Shown here in pieces: positions 42,149 through 53,171 of a DNA stretch of 64,000 nucleotides (position 1 is the stretch's first letter; each line of letters begins with the position of its first letter). The notes under the pieces were generated by a model. It ran no database searches. It was not told the origin of the DNA and worked only from the letters and a program-made list of their open reading frames with translations. Origin of the DNA: Azolla caroliniana. Lineage: Eukaryota > Polypodiophyta. The stretch is from contig JBHGNT010000008.1 of NCBI GenBank assembly GCA_043228905.1, forward strand, positions 10,788,001 to 10,852,000, in the 5' to 3' direction. Made by a program: the position numbers and the translations under genes.

Positions 42149-44649
42149 AAACCGCACGTCCACCGGTACGTGCCAAATTCGAAAAAGGGGAGAGATTCCG
42201 GCCAGTGAGAAACCGGTCTTCTGTAATCCGCGTTTCGGCTGCCGCGTCGGCCTCGTCGGTATGAACCGTCGCCTTCGATTCCTCCTCACGCTTGCCTCTT
42301 CGTAGGCTCACTCGACCCGTCAATAGGTCCCTGCCGCGATTCTGTAGTGCGCGTGCTTCCCCGTTAGGTCTTCTGTTGACCCCATGCACACCCCTCGTTC
42401 CTTCGGTTACGCAGTATCCTCCGTCCGAGGAGCACCCGTGATGGCCTGCTTGGCCTCCGTCGACCTTCGCATTGTCCCGGTTCTCGTCCCGCGCCGATCT
42501 CCATCGCCTTCGTCCCCTCACCACCACCTTCCATTACCCTCGATCTCACGTTGCCATGTCAGCCAAACAGTCGGGATCTCCGGGCAGGTGTGAAGGATCC
42601 TTCTCAGGCCTCCATTTTGTTGGGTCATCGACTCTTGTACCAAGCGCGTCTGATCTTTGTCTTGCCGACTTTGCCGGTTGGGTCCGTATCCGGTTCATGG
42701 CCTCATACCTCCTTTCGCTCTGCTTTCCGTCGTCCGATCACGTTCACATGCCTCCACCGTCCATTCCTATAGGACTCACGCCGGCACTCGGGCCGACCGC
42801 CGTATCGGTGTGAGGATCTTCATGGGACCTCCCCTTCTGCCTTCCATAGCCCGCCTTGCCGCCGCTACCGTTCCTTACTCTAGGTCTCACGCCGGCTCTC
42901 GGGCCGACTGCCGGAGTGTCTCGAAGCAGTGTCTGTAAGGTCACGGCAGCACCGCTTGCTGTCTTCTTCCGTCCTCTTCTGTTGGTCACATTCACCAGCC
43001 GCCACCAATCTCTCCTATAGGACTCACGTCGGCACTCGACCCAACCGTCGGATCAGTGTGAGGATCTTCGTGGGTCCTCCCCTTCTACCTTCGGTTGCCC
43101 GCCTTGCCTCCGCCACTGTTCCTTCCTCTAGGTCTCACGCCAGCTCTTGGGCCGACCGCCGGAGTGTCTCAAACCGGTGTGTGTAAGGTCGCGGCAACAT
43201 CGTTTGTCGTCTTCCCGACCTCCGCGTCGGCCTCTTCGGTTGGTCACGTTCCCCTGCCGCCACCGATCTCTCCTATACGACTCACATCGGCACTCGGGCC
43301 AACCATCGGATCGGAATGAGGATCTCCGCAAACCGCCCATCCTTTCCCTTCGCCTTCGTCCCCTCGCCGCCACTGTTCACCATTCTAGGTCTCACTCCGG
43401 CTCTTGGCTGACCGCCAGAGTCTCTAGAACCGGTGTGAAGGATCCTCCTCGAGCTCGTTGTATTTTGAACCCTTATCTCAGGTCACCCTTCTCCACAAGT
43501 CGAGAGGGTGGCTCGCTCCACACCCTCTCCCGTGGTACCGACGTACCGTGTTTCTGGCCTCTTTGTAGGCCTGCTCTCACCCCTTCTTCCAGATCGTCTA
43601 TCCGAAGTCCGCTCTGCCCGGTTCTCGTCCAGGTCCGTCCGTTATTCTCAGGATTGCCGGGTCCCGTTCTCCTGCCGCTACCGTTCTCTCCTATAGGACT
43701 TGCATCGGCACTCGGGCCGACCGCCGGATCGGTGTGAGGATCTCCGTAGGACTGGTCTTTGTTCTCTGCTTTTTCCCTTGTACTTCTCCCGAACTCGTCA
43801 TCGCTCTCCTTGTTGTGTTCCTGCCTCCATCTTCCATCTCTTTCGGTCTCACGTTGCCATGTTGGCTCGAACTGCCGAAGTCTCCGGTCAAGATGTGGGG
43901 ACTCCGATTTCATAACAACTCCCGACGACTCATCCAGGCCACCGACCCTGTTAGTGGTGTCGGTGGAAAGCATGCGCTCTATGATCGATCAAGCCCCGCC
44001 TGGGCTTGATTCTCCGATGTCCGAAGTTTTGGCTCCGATGTTGATCCTGCCGGACTTGTTCTGTACCCTCGATCATTTCCCTTTCATTTCTCGACCTTCG
44101 CCTGGTCGATCGTTCTTTGGCCCCGGTCGAACAATCCACAACCGGATCGCGCTCCACCCGAATCAGAGTGCCGCGCGGTTCGGTCCCCGGTCGGGTCGTC
44201 TCATGGTCTCTTCGTCAACCTTCTCGCGGGCCATCTCCCATCCATCTTCGCTGGCATCGTGCCAGGACTCCTCGATACTGTCATCCTTCTCCTCGGTCTC
44301 ACATGGGCATCAAGGCCCGAATGCCGAGTTCTCCGGAATTGGTTCCAAGGGCTTTTCTTCGTTCCTTCCTTGTGTCATCTCGGCCGTGATTCTCGGTCTC
44401 ACGCCACCACCTTCCTCCTCTTGGGACTCACGTGGGCACTCAGGCCCGACTGCCATCGTCTCAGGAGCAAGTGTGGGGAGATGCGAAGAATGGCCTGTCC
44501 GTTTTTCGCCCTTGTCCGTAGCCACCGGCTCCTCGTGGCCGGTGGTTGTCCCCTTTCCAATCGCGCAAGCCCCCGCCTGGGCTTGCTCCTTCACTTCCGA
44601 GTGCATATGGCCGACAGAAGAACTCTAGCCTCAACGCCTCGTCTACGTC
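42149..44649. repeat. GC-rich higher-order repeats inside V
   Basis: CTATAGGACTCAC plus GGCACTCGGGCCGACC recurs near 42768, 43016, 43273 and 43690 (spacings about 248, 257 and 417). Alternating with it are GGTCTCACGCCGGCTCTCGG-type units near 42890 and 43130, and looser GG(T/A)CTCAC..GGC units at 42545, 43390, 43850, 44300 and 44420. Long frames on both strands (up to about 289 codons) follow from GC richness and repetition and show no protein family signature. Confidence 0.8.
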
Positions 44650-44835
44650 TCACGCCTCCATTTCCGTGTTGTAGGCTTCAAAGTAGAATGGGACCTTGTC
44701 CCCGTTGAAACGGCCGACTCTTTCGACCACTAGCTCAACCGCTTGTTGCGCCGACTCTCGTCTTGCTATTGCTCGTCCAAACTCCCTCACCGCTTCGACA
44801 AAAAGTTGCGCGAAGTCGTCTTCTTCCAACTCCAT
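44650..44835 (-). CDS. gag: Gag N-terminal remnant of V (61 aa)
   Basis: ATG at 44835, 15 bp after the primer-site block. AQLFVEAVREFGRAIARRES and FYFEAYNTEMEA match the position and pattern of E gag (FASAVDRI-like helix, then HLEAYQAEM) and C gag. It stops after 61 codons where the repeats begin. Confidence 0.65.
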   Translation of the reverse strand: MELEEDDFAQLFVEAVREFGRAIARRESAQQAVELVVERVGRFNGDKVPFYFEAYNTEMEA

Positions 44836-45016
44836 TCTCCCTTGCCGCCCTTCACGTCGGGTTCACCAAATATGTCGCGTTATTACGCGCGTGCGTGTAG
44901 AAGGGGCGGGACCACGGGGGTCTCGGACGAGAGAGAGACGGAGTAAGGAAGGTCGAGCCTCACTTCTTCCCGTGACCGGCCAAGACACCAACCAAAGCGT
45001 TTCCAGATACGTACGG

Positions 45017-46201
45017 CCGCACGCTGCACGCCGGCGAGGCCTTCTAGCACCAACGGCCACCACCAACGGCCAAAACCTGGAGTCCTTCGTCCTCCAGCCT
45101 TCATCACTCCCGATCCGGATTCCTACCAATGCCGAGTAGTGGATGGTCTCCGCATGGCGCGCCGCCACGTCTTCCATCAGTCGCTTCATTCCGCCGCGTC
45201 CGATGTTCAACTCTAGGGCTCTCCGGGTCTCGCTAGCATACACTCACCCGTTCCACAAGTACACCACGTTAGCGTTGAGCGCTTCCCGAAGTCCCCGAAG
45301 TCCCCGCAGTCCTTTCGGATGTGACTGACTGCGTCACACCACAAGCACCGATGCCCAGCCGGACGCCTTCGGTCGCGAGGTTGCTCGCCATCGTCCCTCC
45401 TTGCCTGTGCAATCTGGAGGTCTCGTATCATCTGTGCAGCTCTTCCAGAGTCGCTCCTCCGGACGGGCCTTTGACCACGTTGATATATGTCGCGCCTGTC
45501 TCGAGCCAATCCCGGGTTTCCTCCCTTCGTGCCGGCGGGGGTCCCTTGAGCTTTCTTGCCGCAACAAATCCCGCCCCCGATGAACCCTTGTCGCCCCACT
45601 CAGGTCGTTTGTCGAAACGGCCGCAGACTCTTTTCACCACAACCCAATCAGTCATCAGGCTATCGTCTGTCTCCAGCAGGAGACCCACTTGCTCCCGATC
45701 CTGCACGTCCACAGCCTTTACGAACAATAGAACCCGGCTCGTATCTAGTATGGTCCTGTCCAATGCTGAGAGTCGTGCAAAGCGTTCCTCAAACTCCCAG
45801 AGGAGCATCTACGCATTTCTCCTCTTTTCGGGTGTCTCCACCCACTCCATGAAGTCCCGCTTCGATAGCCGAAGCGCGTCATCAAGCTCATACTTCTCAA
45901 GGAGCGGACCTTCGAATTCTTCCCAAGTCCGGCACTCAGCCCGCACCTCGAGCACCTCCGCATGGATGCCCGACATTGCCACCCGAGGGAATCCGGCCAG
46001 CAGCCTGTCCTCCAGAATGTCCCTCATTACCATTTCAGCTTGGTAGGCCTCCAGATGGCTCGTGGCGTCCTTCCCACCGAACTAGCCTATTGTACCAACA
46101 ATTGCTTCGATGGCCCTGTCGAGGGCGCCTGTGCCCTCACGCGCACTCACTATCCGATCAACGGCAGAAGCTATGGCTTCCGCAAGCTCCGATCCCCTCA
46201 T
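45017..46201 (-). pseudogene. gag: Gypsy element E gag
   Basis: ATG at 46201 (MRGSELAEAIASAVDRI). A stop at about 46034 is followed by MRDILEDRLLAGFPRVAMSG and WEEFEGPLLEKYELDDALRL (46033-45809). It then reads FEERFARLSALDRTILDTSR and LLFVKAVDVQDREQVGLLLE. The zinc knuckle CLWCDAVSHIRKDC is near 45340. A last frame at 45243-45020 (LNIGRGGMKRLMEDVAARHA) ends at the V insertion. Domain order is the same as in C gag. Stops and shifts disrupt it at three or more places. Confidence 0.75.
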
Positions 46202-46226
46202 CTTTTGATTCCTTTGCCGCCTTGTT

Positions 46227-46246
46227 TCACATCGGGTTCACCAAAT
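46227..46246 (-). promoter_or_regulatory. Primer-site block of E
   Basis: Minus-strand TTTGGTGAACCCGATGTGAA follows the LTR end by two bases. Same block as in V and G. Confidence 0.55.
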
Positions 46247-46248
46247 AA

Positions 46249-46879
46249 TGTCGTGTTGTTCCGCTCATGCGGGAGAGACTAAGGCGGAACCGCGGGGGCC
46301 TTGAACCGAGGAATAACCGAACAGAGGGTGGAGCGACGAAAGAACAATGGCCGAGCCACACACACACTTAAATACACAGAGATCTCAACTGATTCAACAA
46401 TGGAAAACAAGACGAATATATATATATATATATATATATATGATTAGGGTTACAACTAGCAAGCCGATGAGCGACAACGCTCTAACACTCACACGCACAC
46501 ACCAAAACGCGAGATGGAGACTCTGCTAGAAGCACTCGGGCTTTCCACGAAGTAGAGGCAGCCTCCCAAAAACCTGCAGAGAGCAACAATAGAGAAAGAC
46601 AGAGGAGAAGAGCTCGGTCCCAGTTCGACAACACTTCGTCCTCCCCAGAACGCATACGAGGAAGTACCGACCACCTTGTACCTGTTTCCGACTGTAATCC
46701 CTCAGCCGATTTTGTCTCTAGTGTCTTCATAACAGAACCCGTACGAGGACGTTTACAACCGACTGGTGTATTCGAACCAGACGATATTCATTCGTCTTGT
46801 TTTCTGCTATGTGCAAATATAGCCGAGTGTGCCAAAATTATACCGTGTTGTTCGGTTGACAATTGCTATTTTGCCGACA
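46249..46879 (-). repeat. 5' LTR of E
   Basis: The inner end TGTCGTG is certain from the primer block. The outer end is set at GCCGACA (46879), by analogy with the TGTCG/CGACA ends of V, so it is less sure. Contains (TA)n at 46418-46442 like the V LTR. The outer end carries an 11-bp inverted pair TTATACCGTGT/ACACGGTATAA (46847-46857 and 46877-46887). Confidence 0.55.
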
Positions 46880-47238
46880 CGGTATAAGACGAACGTTCGT
46901 ACCGAATGTTCTATCAATAAGTTGTGTTTAAACGAATAGACACAAATGATCTATATACTTATCGGTGATAACAAACACCAAGATCGTGACTTATGTAATA
47001 TAGTTTAGACAGAAAGAACTAGATGGCAAGAAGCAATCTGTACATAGAGATTTCCTAACCAAACTTTCTATTACTAAATACAACGATACATTTTTACAAT
47101 GCCTTCGGTTCCTTTTATAGGTAACCCGAAGGTCTTTTCTCATCAAGAAATCCTACTGCCTATAATTAACAAGAATTACAAAACTTTGTAACTAACTATG
47201 TCCTATTCGGCCATCTACTGAGTCATCGATCCTAACTG
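46880..47238 (-). promoter_or_regulatory. Probable 3' LTR region of N, with TATA box
   Basis: AT-rich non-coding DNA after the stop region of the extra ORF. CCTATAAAAGG is at 47111-47121 on the minus strand. Boundaries are not determined. Confidence 0.4.
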
Positions 47239-49117
47239 TCAATTCGACTCCGACTCCGACTCCGAACATCTTTCCAATTCCGACACATCCATACTTGTCC
47301 GGGTAACACTTGGCACGCCCGTGGGCCAGGACGTTGTCCGGCAAACCCACAGGAACCCATTACTCCTGCTGCTCTGAGGAAAGATCCTCCTCCATCTCCA
47401 AATCCTCGTCTGCATCGTCCTGCACAATGTCGAATAATGAGGGTTCTGCTTCTTGTGTTGCCACACCTTCCTCTTCTTCGTCTTCATCTTCGGTATCCTC
47501 CCCGTCATTGTTTTCCTATCAGGTTCCTTCGGTCGATGGTCTTGGCTCCGCTTCTGTTTCTGCTTCTGTATCTGCTTCCGGTGCCCCAAGTCCAGGTGTT
47601 TTGGTGACTCTTTTGGCTTCGATATTGTCTAACTCGACGGATGTCTCGACATCATGCTTGTCAAATTCCTGCATGATTCGGCTAATTTCTTCTTTAAAAT
47701 AAGCTGCCATGTTGAATAGGTCCTTAGCAATATCTTCCTGAACTGTGGTCGTTGCTTCCTCCAACATCTTGAGGAAGCCTTTGCCCTGAACTTTCCTATT
47801 TTCTCTGTCGGCTCTTAATAGTTGAAGCTCCGCGGCTTGTGCCAACCATGTTTTCCAACCCTTCTCCAACGATTCATTGACCAATTTTAGGGTGTTAATT
47901 CGGTGACATCTAATGATCGCTTGAACCCTGTCCTGAGTCATTCTAACCTCAAACTGTGTTGTTGCCAATGTTTTCCGTAAATCAATGATTACCGCATTGG
48001 TATGTCCTTCTGCCTGCATCAGTTTAGCTTGTGCCACCAAGAGGTCAAGTCGTCGTTTCTTGGAGAATGTTTGAATTTCTACACATCAGTTTTCCAGCTT
48101 CGCTTTCTCTTCATTCCAGTTGTTCTACTGCTGAATTATTTTTCCGTTGATTTTGTCTATCAGTTTGTCTTTACCAGCCAACTGTGTTGTAAAACAAGTC
48201 TCTTGGCTCTTGACATACTCTTCCAATTCCTCGACTTGTTGCCTTGTAGTTGCTTGCTGTTGGGCTAACTGTTGGCGTAAATCTTGTATTACATTATCCT
48301 TTTCCCCCAAACATCTGTCGGTCGTCGTTTTTGCCGACTATAATCGAGCCTCCATTTCCCTGAACCTGTCCTCAGTCCTTTCCGCCTTAATTTTTGCCTC
48401 TCTTCGTGCTTGTTCGGCTTGGTCCAACCTCTTTTGTAATTCCGAATCCGTCTCCAAAGGTTGTCTTTGTGACTCGGGCTGGAATATCTGTTCTCTCGCT
48501 TTTTCTAGAGGCACTTGTTCTTCTTGCAGTTTATTTTTCAATTGCTGATTTTCTGCCTACATCCGTTTATATTGTGCATTAATCACATATGTAGTTGTTG
48601 TAGCCTGTTTGTATAATTCGGCCATATCCCTGGCCGCTCTGCTAGCCTTTTCATATTCTCGGTGTACTTCCACCAGTGCCTCATGTAATGGTGGTATTTG
48701 AATGGCTTCACCTCTATTTTTAGCATGTTGTTGTCGACCAATTCTATCCACTTCTGCTTGCTCGTTTGGTTCGATAGCTCCACATAATGACTTTTGGATC
48801 ATTATTTGATCTCTGTCCTCTTGCGCCATTCTTTCCGACACTTCTTGCAGTCTTTTAGCTAACCATTCTACCAGTTCATATGATGTTCCGAACTGCAGAA
48901 TGGCAGCTAGCTCATGTGTTGTTGCCGAGATGTCGAAAAAACCAAGTGCCTCTTGCACCGTTGTCGTTGATGCCTGCCCTTTTTGAACTCGTGACGTGTC
49001 ATCTAGATTGACACGAGGTATTTGTGTGCTTTGGGTGGCTTGATCGTTAGTTCTCTTTTTCTTCTGCGCAGGTTGTTCTTGCTCTGGTCTAGAGTATCTT
49101 TGGGACCGTTGTTTCAC
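47239..49117 (-). pseudogene. Extra ORF of N, coiled-coil C-terminal part
   Basis: Reads on from 49117 (KQRSQRYSRPEQEQPAQKKK, then ATTHELAAILQFGTSYELVE and WLAKRLQEVSERMAQEDRDQ). It continues through long Gln/Glu/Arg/Lys-rich heptad-like stretches. One is ENQQLKNKLQEEQVPLEKAR (48541-48338); another is VIQDLRQQLAQQQATTRQQV (48310-48125). The next is KTLATTQFEVRMTQDRVQAI (48040-47519), followed by an acidic Ser/Thr-poor end to 47239. Stops at about 48557, 48338 and 48125 break it. No transmembrane segment or signal peptide was seen. Function unknown; it is not a retroviral envelope by any visible feature. Confidence 0.6.
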
Positions 49118-50144
49118 CCTTCGTTGCTTCGGCCGTTGTTGGTCAATGTCGACTCATCTCGATTCTTGTTGCTGTGACGGTTGCTCGTCTATCGTCCCTC
49201 GTTGTTGCATCCTCTGTGGTTGAGACTCTAGCGGTTGAGTCGGCGATTGCTGGGTAGGTGCGAGTTGCGGTATCTACTGTTGAGACCGCGTCGACTATTA
49301 TTGTTCCAATTCTTGTTGGTGCCTTGGTTCCGGTTGGTCAAATTCGGTCTTAGTGGTATCGTCCTGCGTTGATTCTTCTTCCCTCCACTCTTCCCGTTGG
49401 ACTTGTCATTGGGTTCGGGATGACTATACTTGAGGCGGCCAACGCATCTCTGATCGGTTTTCTCACTCTGAAGTCGGAAATAATACCGATAACCAACGAG
49501 CAAAAATCGGCTTCATTGGTTTTCCTTTCTGAACTCCGTTCAATTGCTCTCTCAAAGCATCTGCCGATAGTATCCCCCAATTGAAAGCTTCGCCTTCATA
49601 AGCGGCGATAATAAATCTGGCCCTCTTTTTGGGCATATAGTAGAATCTGGGACTAACAAACCCTACTTCCAATAAAAAGTTTGCAACTTCATGAAAAAAC
49701 ACGTCCTTACCTCCTTGTGTCTGATAAGCTTTGGTAGAGGGCGAATATTCACTAAAATAGGACCGCAAAACATCCTCTGTGACCTTGTTGACAATGTCGA
49801 ACCCGCCTCCTGGCATCTCCAACACGGCCCCTTACCTTCTTATTTGTGATCGTCGACACATCGATTTCTGCCAACAAAGCTTCCGCGTTCAGGTGCGGCT
49901 CTATTTCTACGATTTTCAAAAATCCCTGTAACTTATTGCGAATGAGCCAGCGGCACAAGTTGTTAGATACGACAATCGGCATGTTGTCGTCGTCGATTAA
50001 CAGCTCGTCACTCAGTGATGCCTGTGAGAAATGTTGTGGGCTATGGCGACAAAAATCAGAAAACCTATGAGCTCGAATGCGTTTCTGTTTCTGTGGTGAA
50101 ACAGTCATTACAGAAATAGTTTTTAAGAGATTAATTTTTTGCAT
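49118..50144 (-). pseudogene. Extra ORF of N, globular N-terminal part and Gln/Pro linker
   Basis: ATG at 50144. Blocks in order: MPIVVSNNLCRWLIRNKLQG and FLKIVEIEPHLNAEALLAEI (residues about 50-95). A frame shift near 49825-49752 leads to GGFDIVNKVTEDVLRSYFSE. Then come DVFFHEVANFLLEVGFVSPR, YMPKKRARFIIAAYEGEAFN and PIFARWLSVLF (ends 49463). A Gln/Asn/Arg-rich linker (49503-49228) leads to the coiled coil. The N-terminal 210 residues look like a folded domain, but I recognise no family. The position after integrase fits the additional 3' ORFs known in some plant gypsy lineages. Confidence 0.55.
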
Positions 50145-50377
50145 GATGCATAGGGAATAAAAGTACTATTAATGTTGTAATGACTAGGCATACTAGTGGA
50201 GTGATGGCCAGAAATAGTAATAATGACTAATAGAAATATGCCTCCACTACTTTTACTTATAGCCTTTTGAAATTACTCCAAGAATCTCTTCGTGAGAGTT
50301 AGTTATGATTTAGCAAGAAAATATTCTATAGTTAGTTTTTTTTTTTTTTAATAGTCTTTTTTTTTCTCTTTTTTTTT
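50145..50377. other. Non-coding interval of N with homopurine runs
   Basis: On the minus strand it opens with A-rich purine runs (complement of T-tracts at 50337-50381) just after the integrase stop. The rest is AT-rich. These runs could include a polypurine tract, but no LTR follows directly. Confidence 0.4.
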
Positions 50378-51829
50378 TTACTTTTCTTCCGATTCATCCT
50401 TGAATGGATTTTTCGGCATGTGTCCACGATATGGTTTAAGCCGGAAACCATTGACCCATTTCAGTAAAATCTCACCTGATAGGGTTCCCAGTTGATACGT
50501 ACCATTTTTACTATTCACGATCCAAACTGGTCCCGTCCATCTATACCGAAGTTTTCCTGGCATCGCCCCCATCTTGGTCTGGAAAACCAGTACTGGTTTC
50601 CCAATTCCGAATTGGGATTCGGTTTTCCGTCGGTGTCGATTTACAAATGCCTTGGTTTGCCTTTGCTTGTGCTCTAAAGCTGTCATAGCTTGTAGTCGGT
50701 CTTCTTCTAACAGCAATAAAGATTCTTTCCGAATTTGCTCCGACTGTAGTTCATTTAATTTTTCGGTTGCTTGTATTCGGAGTGTTGGGATCTGGAATTC
50801 GATTAGCATCACTGCCTCCAATCCAAAAGCCATTCGGAAAGGTGTGGATTTAATAGATGTTTTGTACGACGTGCGATATGCCCATAAAGCACTATGCAAC
50901 TTTTGATCTCAGTCTGTACGATTCTCATTTACTATCTTTTTGAGTATTGTCTGGAGGGTTTTGTTTGTCGACTCCGCCAATCCATTCGCTTGTGGATAGT
51001 AAGGAGTGCTTTTCTTATGAACCATTGCATAGTAGGTAGACAATTCATGAACAAGTTTGTTAATGAAATGCGTACCTTGATCGCTCACAAATTCTATTGG
51101 GCAACCGAATCGACACCATATACTTTCGTACAAAAATTTTGCTATTGAAGCTGCTGTATTATCCCTAAGAGCTTTAGCTTCTACCCACTTCGTACAGTAG
51201 TCAGTAGCCACTATAATATATCTAATGCCTGTTCTTACTGCTGCCGGTTTGAAAGGGCCTACAAAATCCAACCCCCATTTTTGGAAAGGTTCAAGAGGTA
51301 ACACCAATTGAAACGGCATTCGGTCCCTTTTTGTCGGTTGTCCCATACGTTGGCATAAATCACATTTCCGAAAATATTCGACCGCATCCTTCATCACTGT
51401 CGGCCACCATAACCCACTATTCCATATTTTTCTTGTTGTGGTTTCCCCAGCATAGTGTCCTCCTGCAGTTCCACAGTGTGATTCCCGAAGAATGACCGAT
51501 TTTTCAAATTGTCGTACTGTTCTTCTCCAAATACCATCTGCTCCTTTATGATACAGAGTGTCGTTCAAAAAACAAAAATTACGACTCCGTACCGCCAACC
51601 TTTTCCTTTCGTTTGCCGATAGATGTTCGGGTGGTACCCCTGTTGTAAGAAAGATTGTCATTTCTAAGATCCAACCATCCTCACTTTCTTCATTTACACC
51701 TTGTGCATTTACTAACATCAGGTCGTTATTCTGAGCCATTGAATGATTATTTCTGGCAAAGAAATAGGATAAGGTTAGACAAATAGTCATAACATCATGT
51801 TGTGATGTAAACATATCATGGTCCAACAT
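50378..51829 (-). pseudogene. pol: Gypsy element N integrase
   Basis: The frame 51829-50909 (306 aa) has the integrase approach (PPEHLSANERKRLAVRSRNF and LYHKGADGIWRRTVRQFE). The HHCC zinc site follows (SHCGTAGGHYAGE, then CDLCQRMG). The core has WGLDFVGPF (first Asp), FVSDQGTHF (second Asp) and YYPQANGLAESTNKTLQ (Glu). A stop at about 50909 separates the C-terminal part (MHSALWAYRTSYKTSIKSTP; FQTKMGAMPGKLRYRWTGPV; GHMPKNPFKDESEEK) at 50899-50378. All catalytic residues are present. One stop splits the gene. Confidence 0.88.
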
Positions 51830-52091
51830 TAATCGATATCATGATCTCATGTCAATACCCCTCTAGACATATGAGATAAAATTCAAGATCATGTTACTAT
51901 GGTAACACAACGGTGTTTTAAAAACCATGGGGGTGACAAATGAATGTCTTTCCCTCATCTCTATATCGTTTTTTTCATGGCGGCTCCCCGACGCTCAACC
52001 ATGTATGTTCGCGTCATGAATAGTTTATACACGAAAAAAATGTTAACAATAAACTATGTTTCTATGCCTACATATGTGGTTTCGACTCTTT

Positions 52092-52451
52092 AAGTCCTAT
52101 TACGAGGACCCCGAAGTGCACTTAGACCTAAATTCTAAACATGTATTATAGTCATATGTATCAACAATGTTGTATGGTCTTGGTCATATTTGAACTCGAG
52201 ACCTCGAGAACAAATGCATTAAACACTTTAGTTAACCAAATAGGTTGCTCGTGTTAAATGTTTAACATTTTAAGTTCTATTACGAGGACTTCGAAGTGCA
52301 CTTAGACCTAAATTCTAAACATGTATTATAGTCATATGTATCAACAATGGTGTATGGTCTTGGTCATATTTGAACTCGAGACCTCGAGAACAAATACATT
52401 AAACACTTGAGGTAACCAAATAGGTTGCTCGTGTTGAATGTTTTAACATTT
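52092..52451. repeat. 180-bp tandem duplication, two copies
   Basis: AATTCTAAACATGTATTATAG ends-and-starts at 52131 and 52311, giving a 180-bp offset. The copies stay alike over the full length with about ten differences. Confidence 0.9.
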
Positions 52452-53171
52452 TATGCATATAAGGGACATGCTAGGCATTTGACCATATATGTTTTTTTAA
52501 AAGAAACATATATGTCAAGAGTCGTTATTTCCCTCTCATTTACCACAAACTATGTTGGTATGTTACCTAACCTCAAGTCTCATAATTACGATGGCATACT
52601 TCAAAGTGCAACCTAATGGTCAAGCCAAATGAGCCCTCTTTTCGTAGTAGGCCCACGTGGCCCATCACATGGTTACGTCATTACGAATGCCTTTCATAAG
52701 AATGATCTCATGGTGGCATCGTATCCATGTAATGAAGGAGGGATGTTGGATATGTGTGTCATAGGAGCGACCTCACATGAAGTGGGTCAAGCCCTACGTT
52801 CTCAAAATCATTGTGGCTGAGAACATTTCGTTACGTAACAAAATCGAAGTGACCAACGGGGATGTCAACAAAAGAAATTGTTGAAAAAAGGATGGTGACT
52901 ACGCCATTCTCACAAGAATGTGAGGACGGCCACCAAGATCCATTCCCCGAAAAGGACAACATTCAATATATAAATCACATAATAACTAATATACATATAC
53001 GTATATTTATCACACATATACGATCAAATACGTATACATGTGTCCACATATGCGTATATTAAGAATAATCGTAACATCAAATAGCCAACCTATGATGAAA
53101 TCGAGACACATAGCCTTAGCCTCTACGCACACAAAACATCCAATAATAAGGGTTAATCGTAATCTACAATT

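Larger units (their letters stand above)
41377..45016 (-). mobile_element. Gypsy-related element V with GC-rich repeats, nested in E
   Basis: The left LTR (41377-42136) and the truncated right LTR (44873-45016) share TGTCGCG, GTGCGTGTAGAAGGGG and CACTTCTTCCCGYGACCGGCC blocks. They interrupt E gag: E sequence is present at 45017-46201 and resumes at 41376 (RDNVERWV). A primer-site block and a gag start (44835) identify the direction. Internal sequence 42149-44649 is non-coding and repetitive, so V is non-autonomous. No target duplication is visible because the outer end of the right LTR is missing. Confidence 0.7.
46880..51829 (-). mobile_element. Gypsy element N, 3' part: integrase, extra ORF, probable LTR
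   Basis: Minus-strand order is integrase (51829-50378), an interval with homopurine runs (50337-50381), an extra ORF (50144-47519) and a region with a TATA box (47111-47121) that probably belongs to the 3' LTR. Gag, protease, RT and RNase H are absent. The sequence to the right of 51830 is unrelated, so the element is 5'-truncated. The LTR limits could not be fixed because no second copy is present. Confidence 0.7.

Noticed and set aside
43759-44628. 289-codon plus-strand frame in element V as a gene
   Set aside because: GC-rich tandem repeat, Ser/Pro/Leu-rich in all frames, no start context or family motif, and overlapping frames on the other strand.
47239-50144. Extra ORF of N as a retroviral-type envelope
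   Set aside because: No signal peptide, transmembrane segment, Cys pattern or cleavage site was seen. The C-terminal half is a soluble-type coiled coil.
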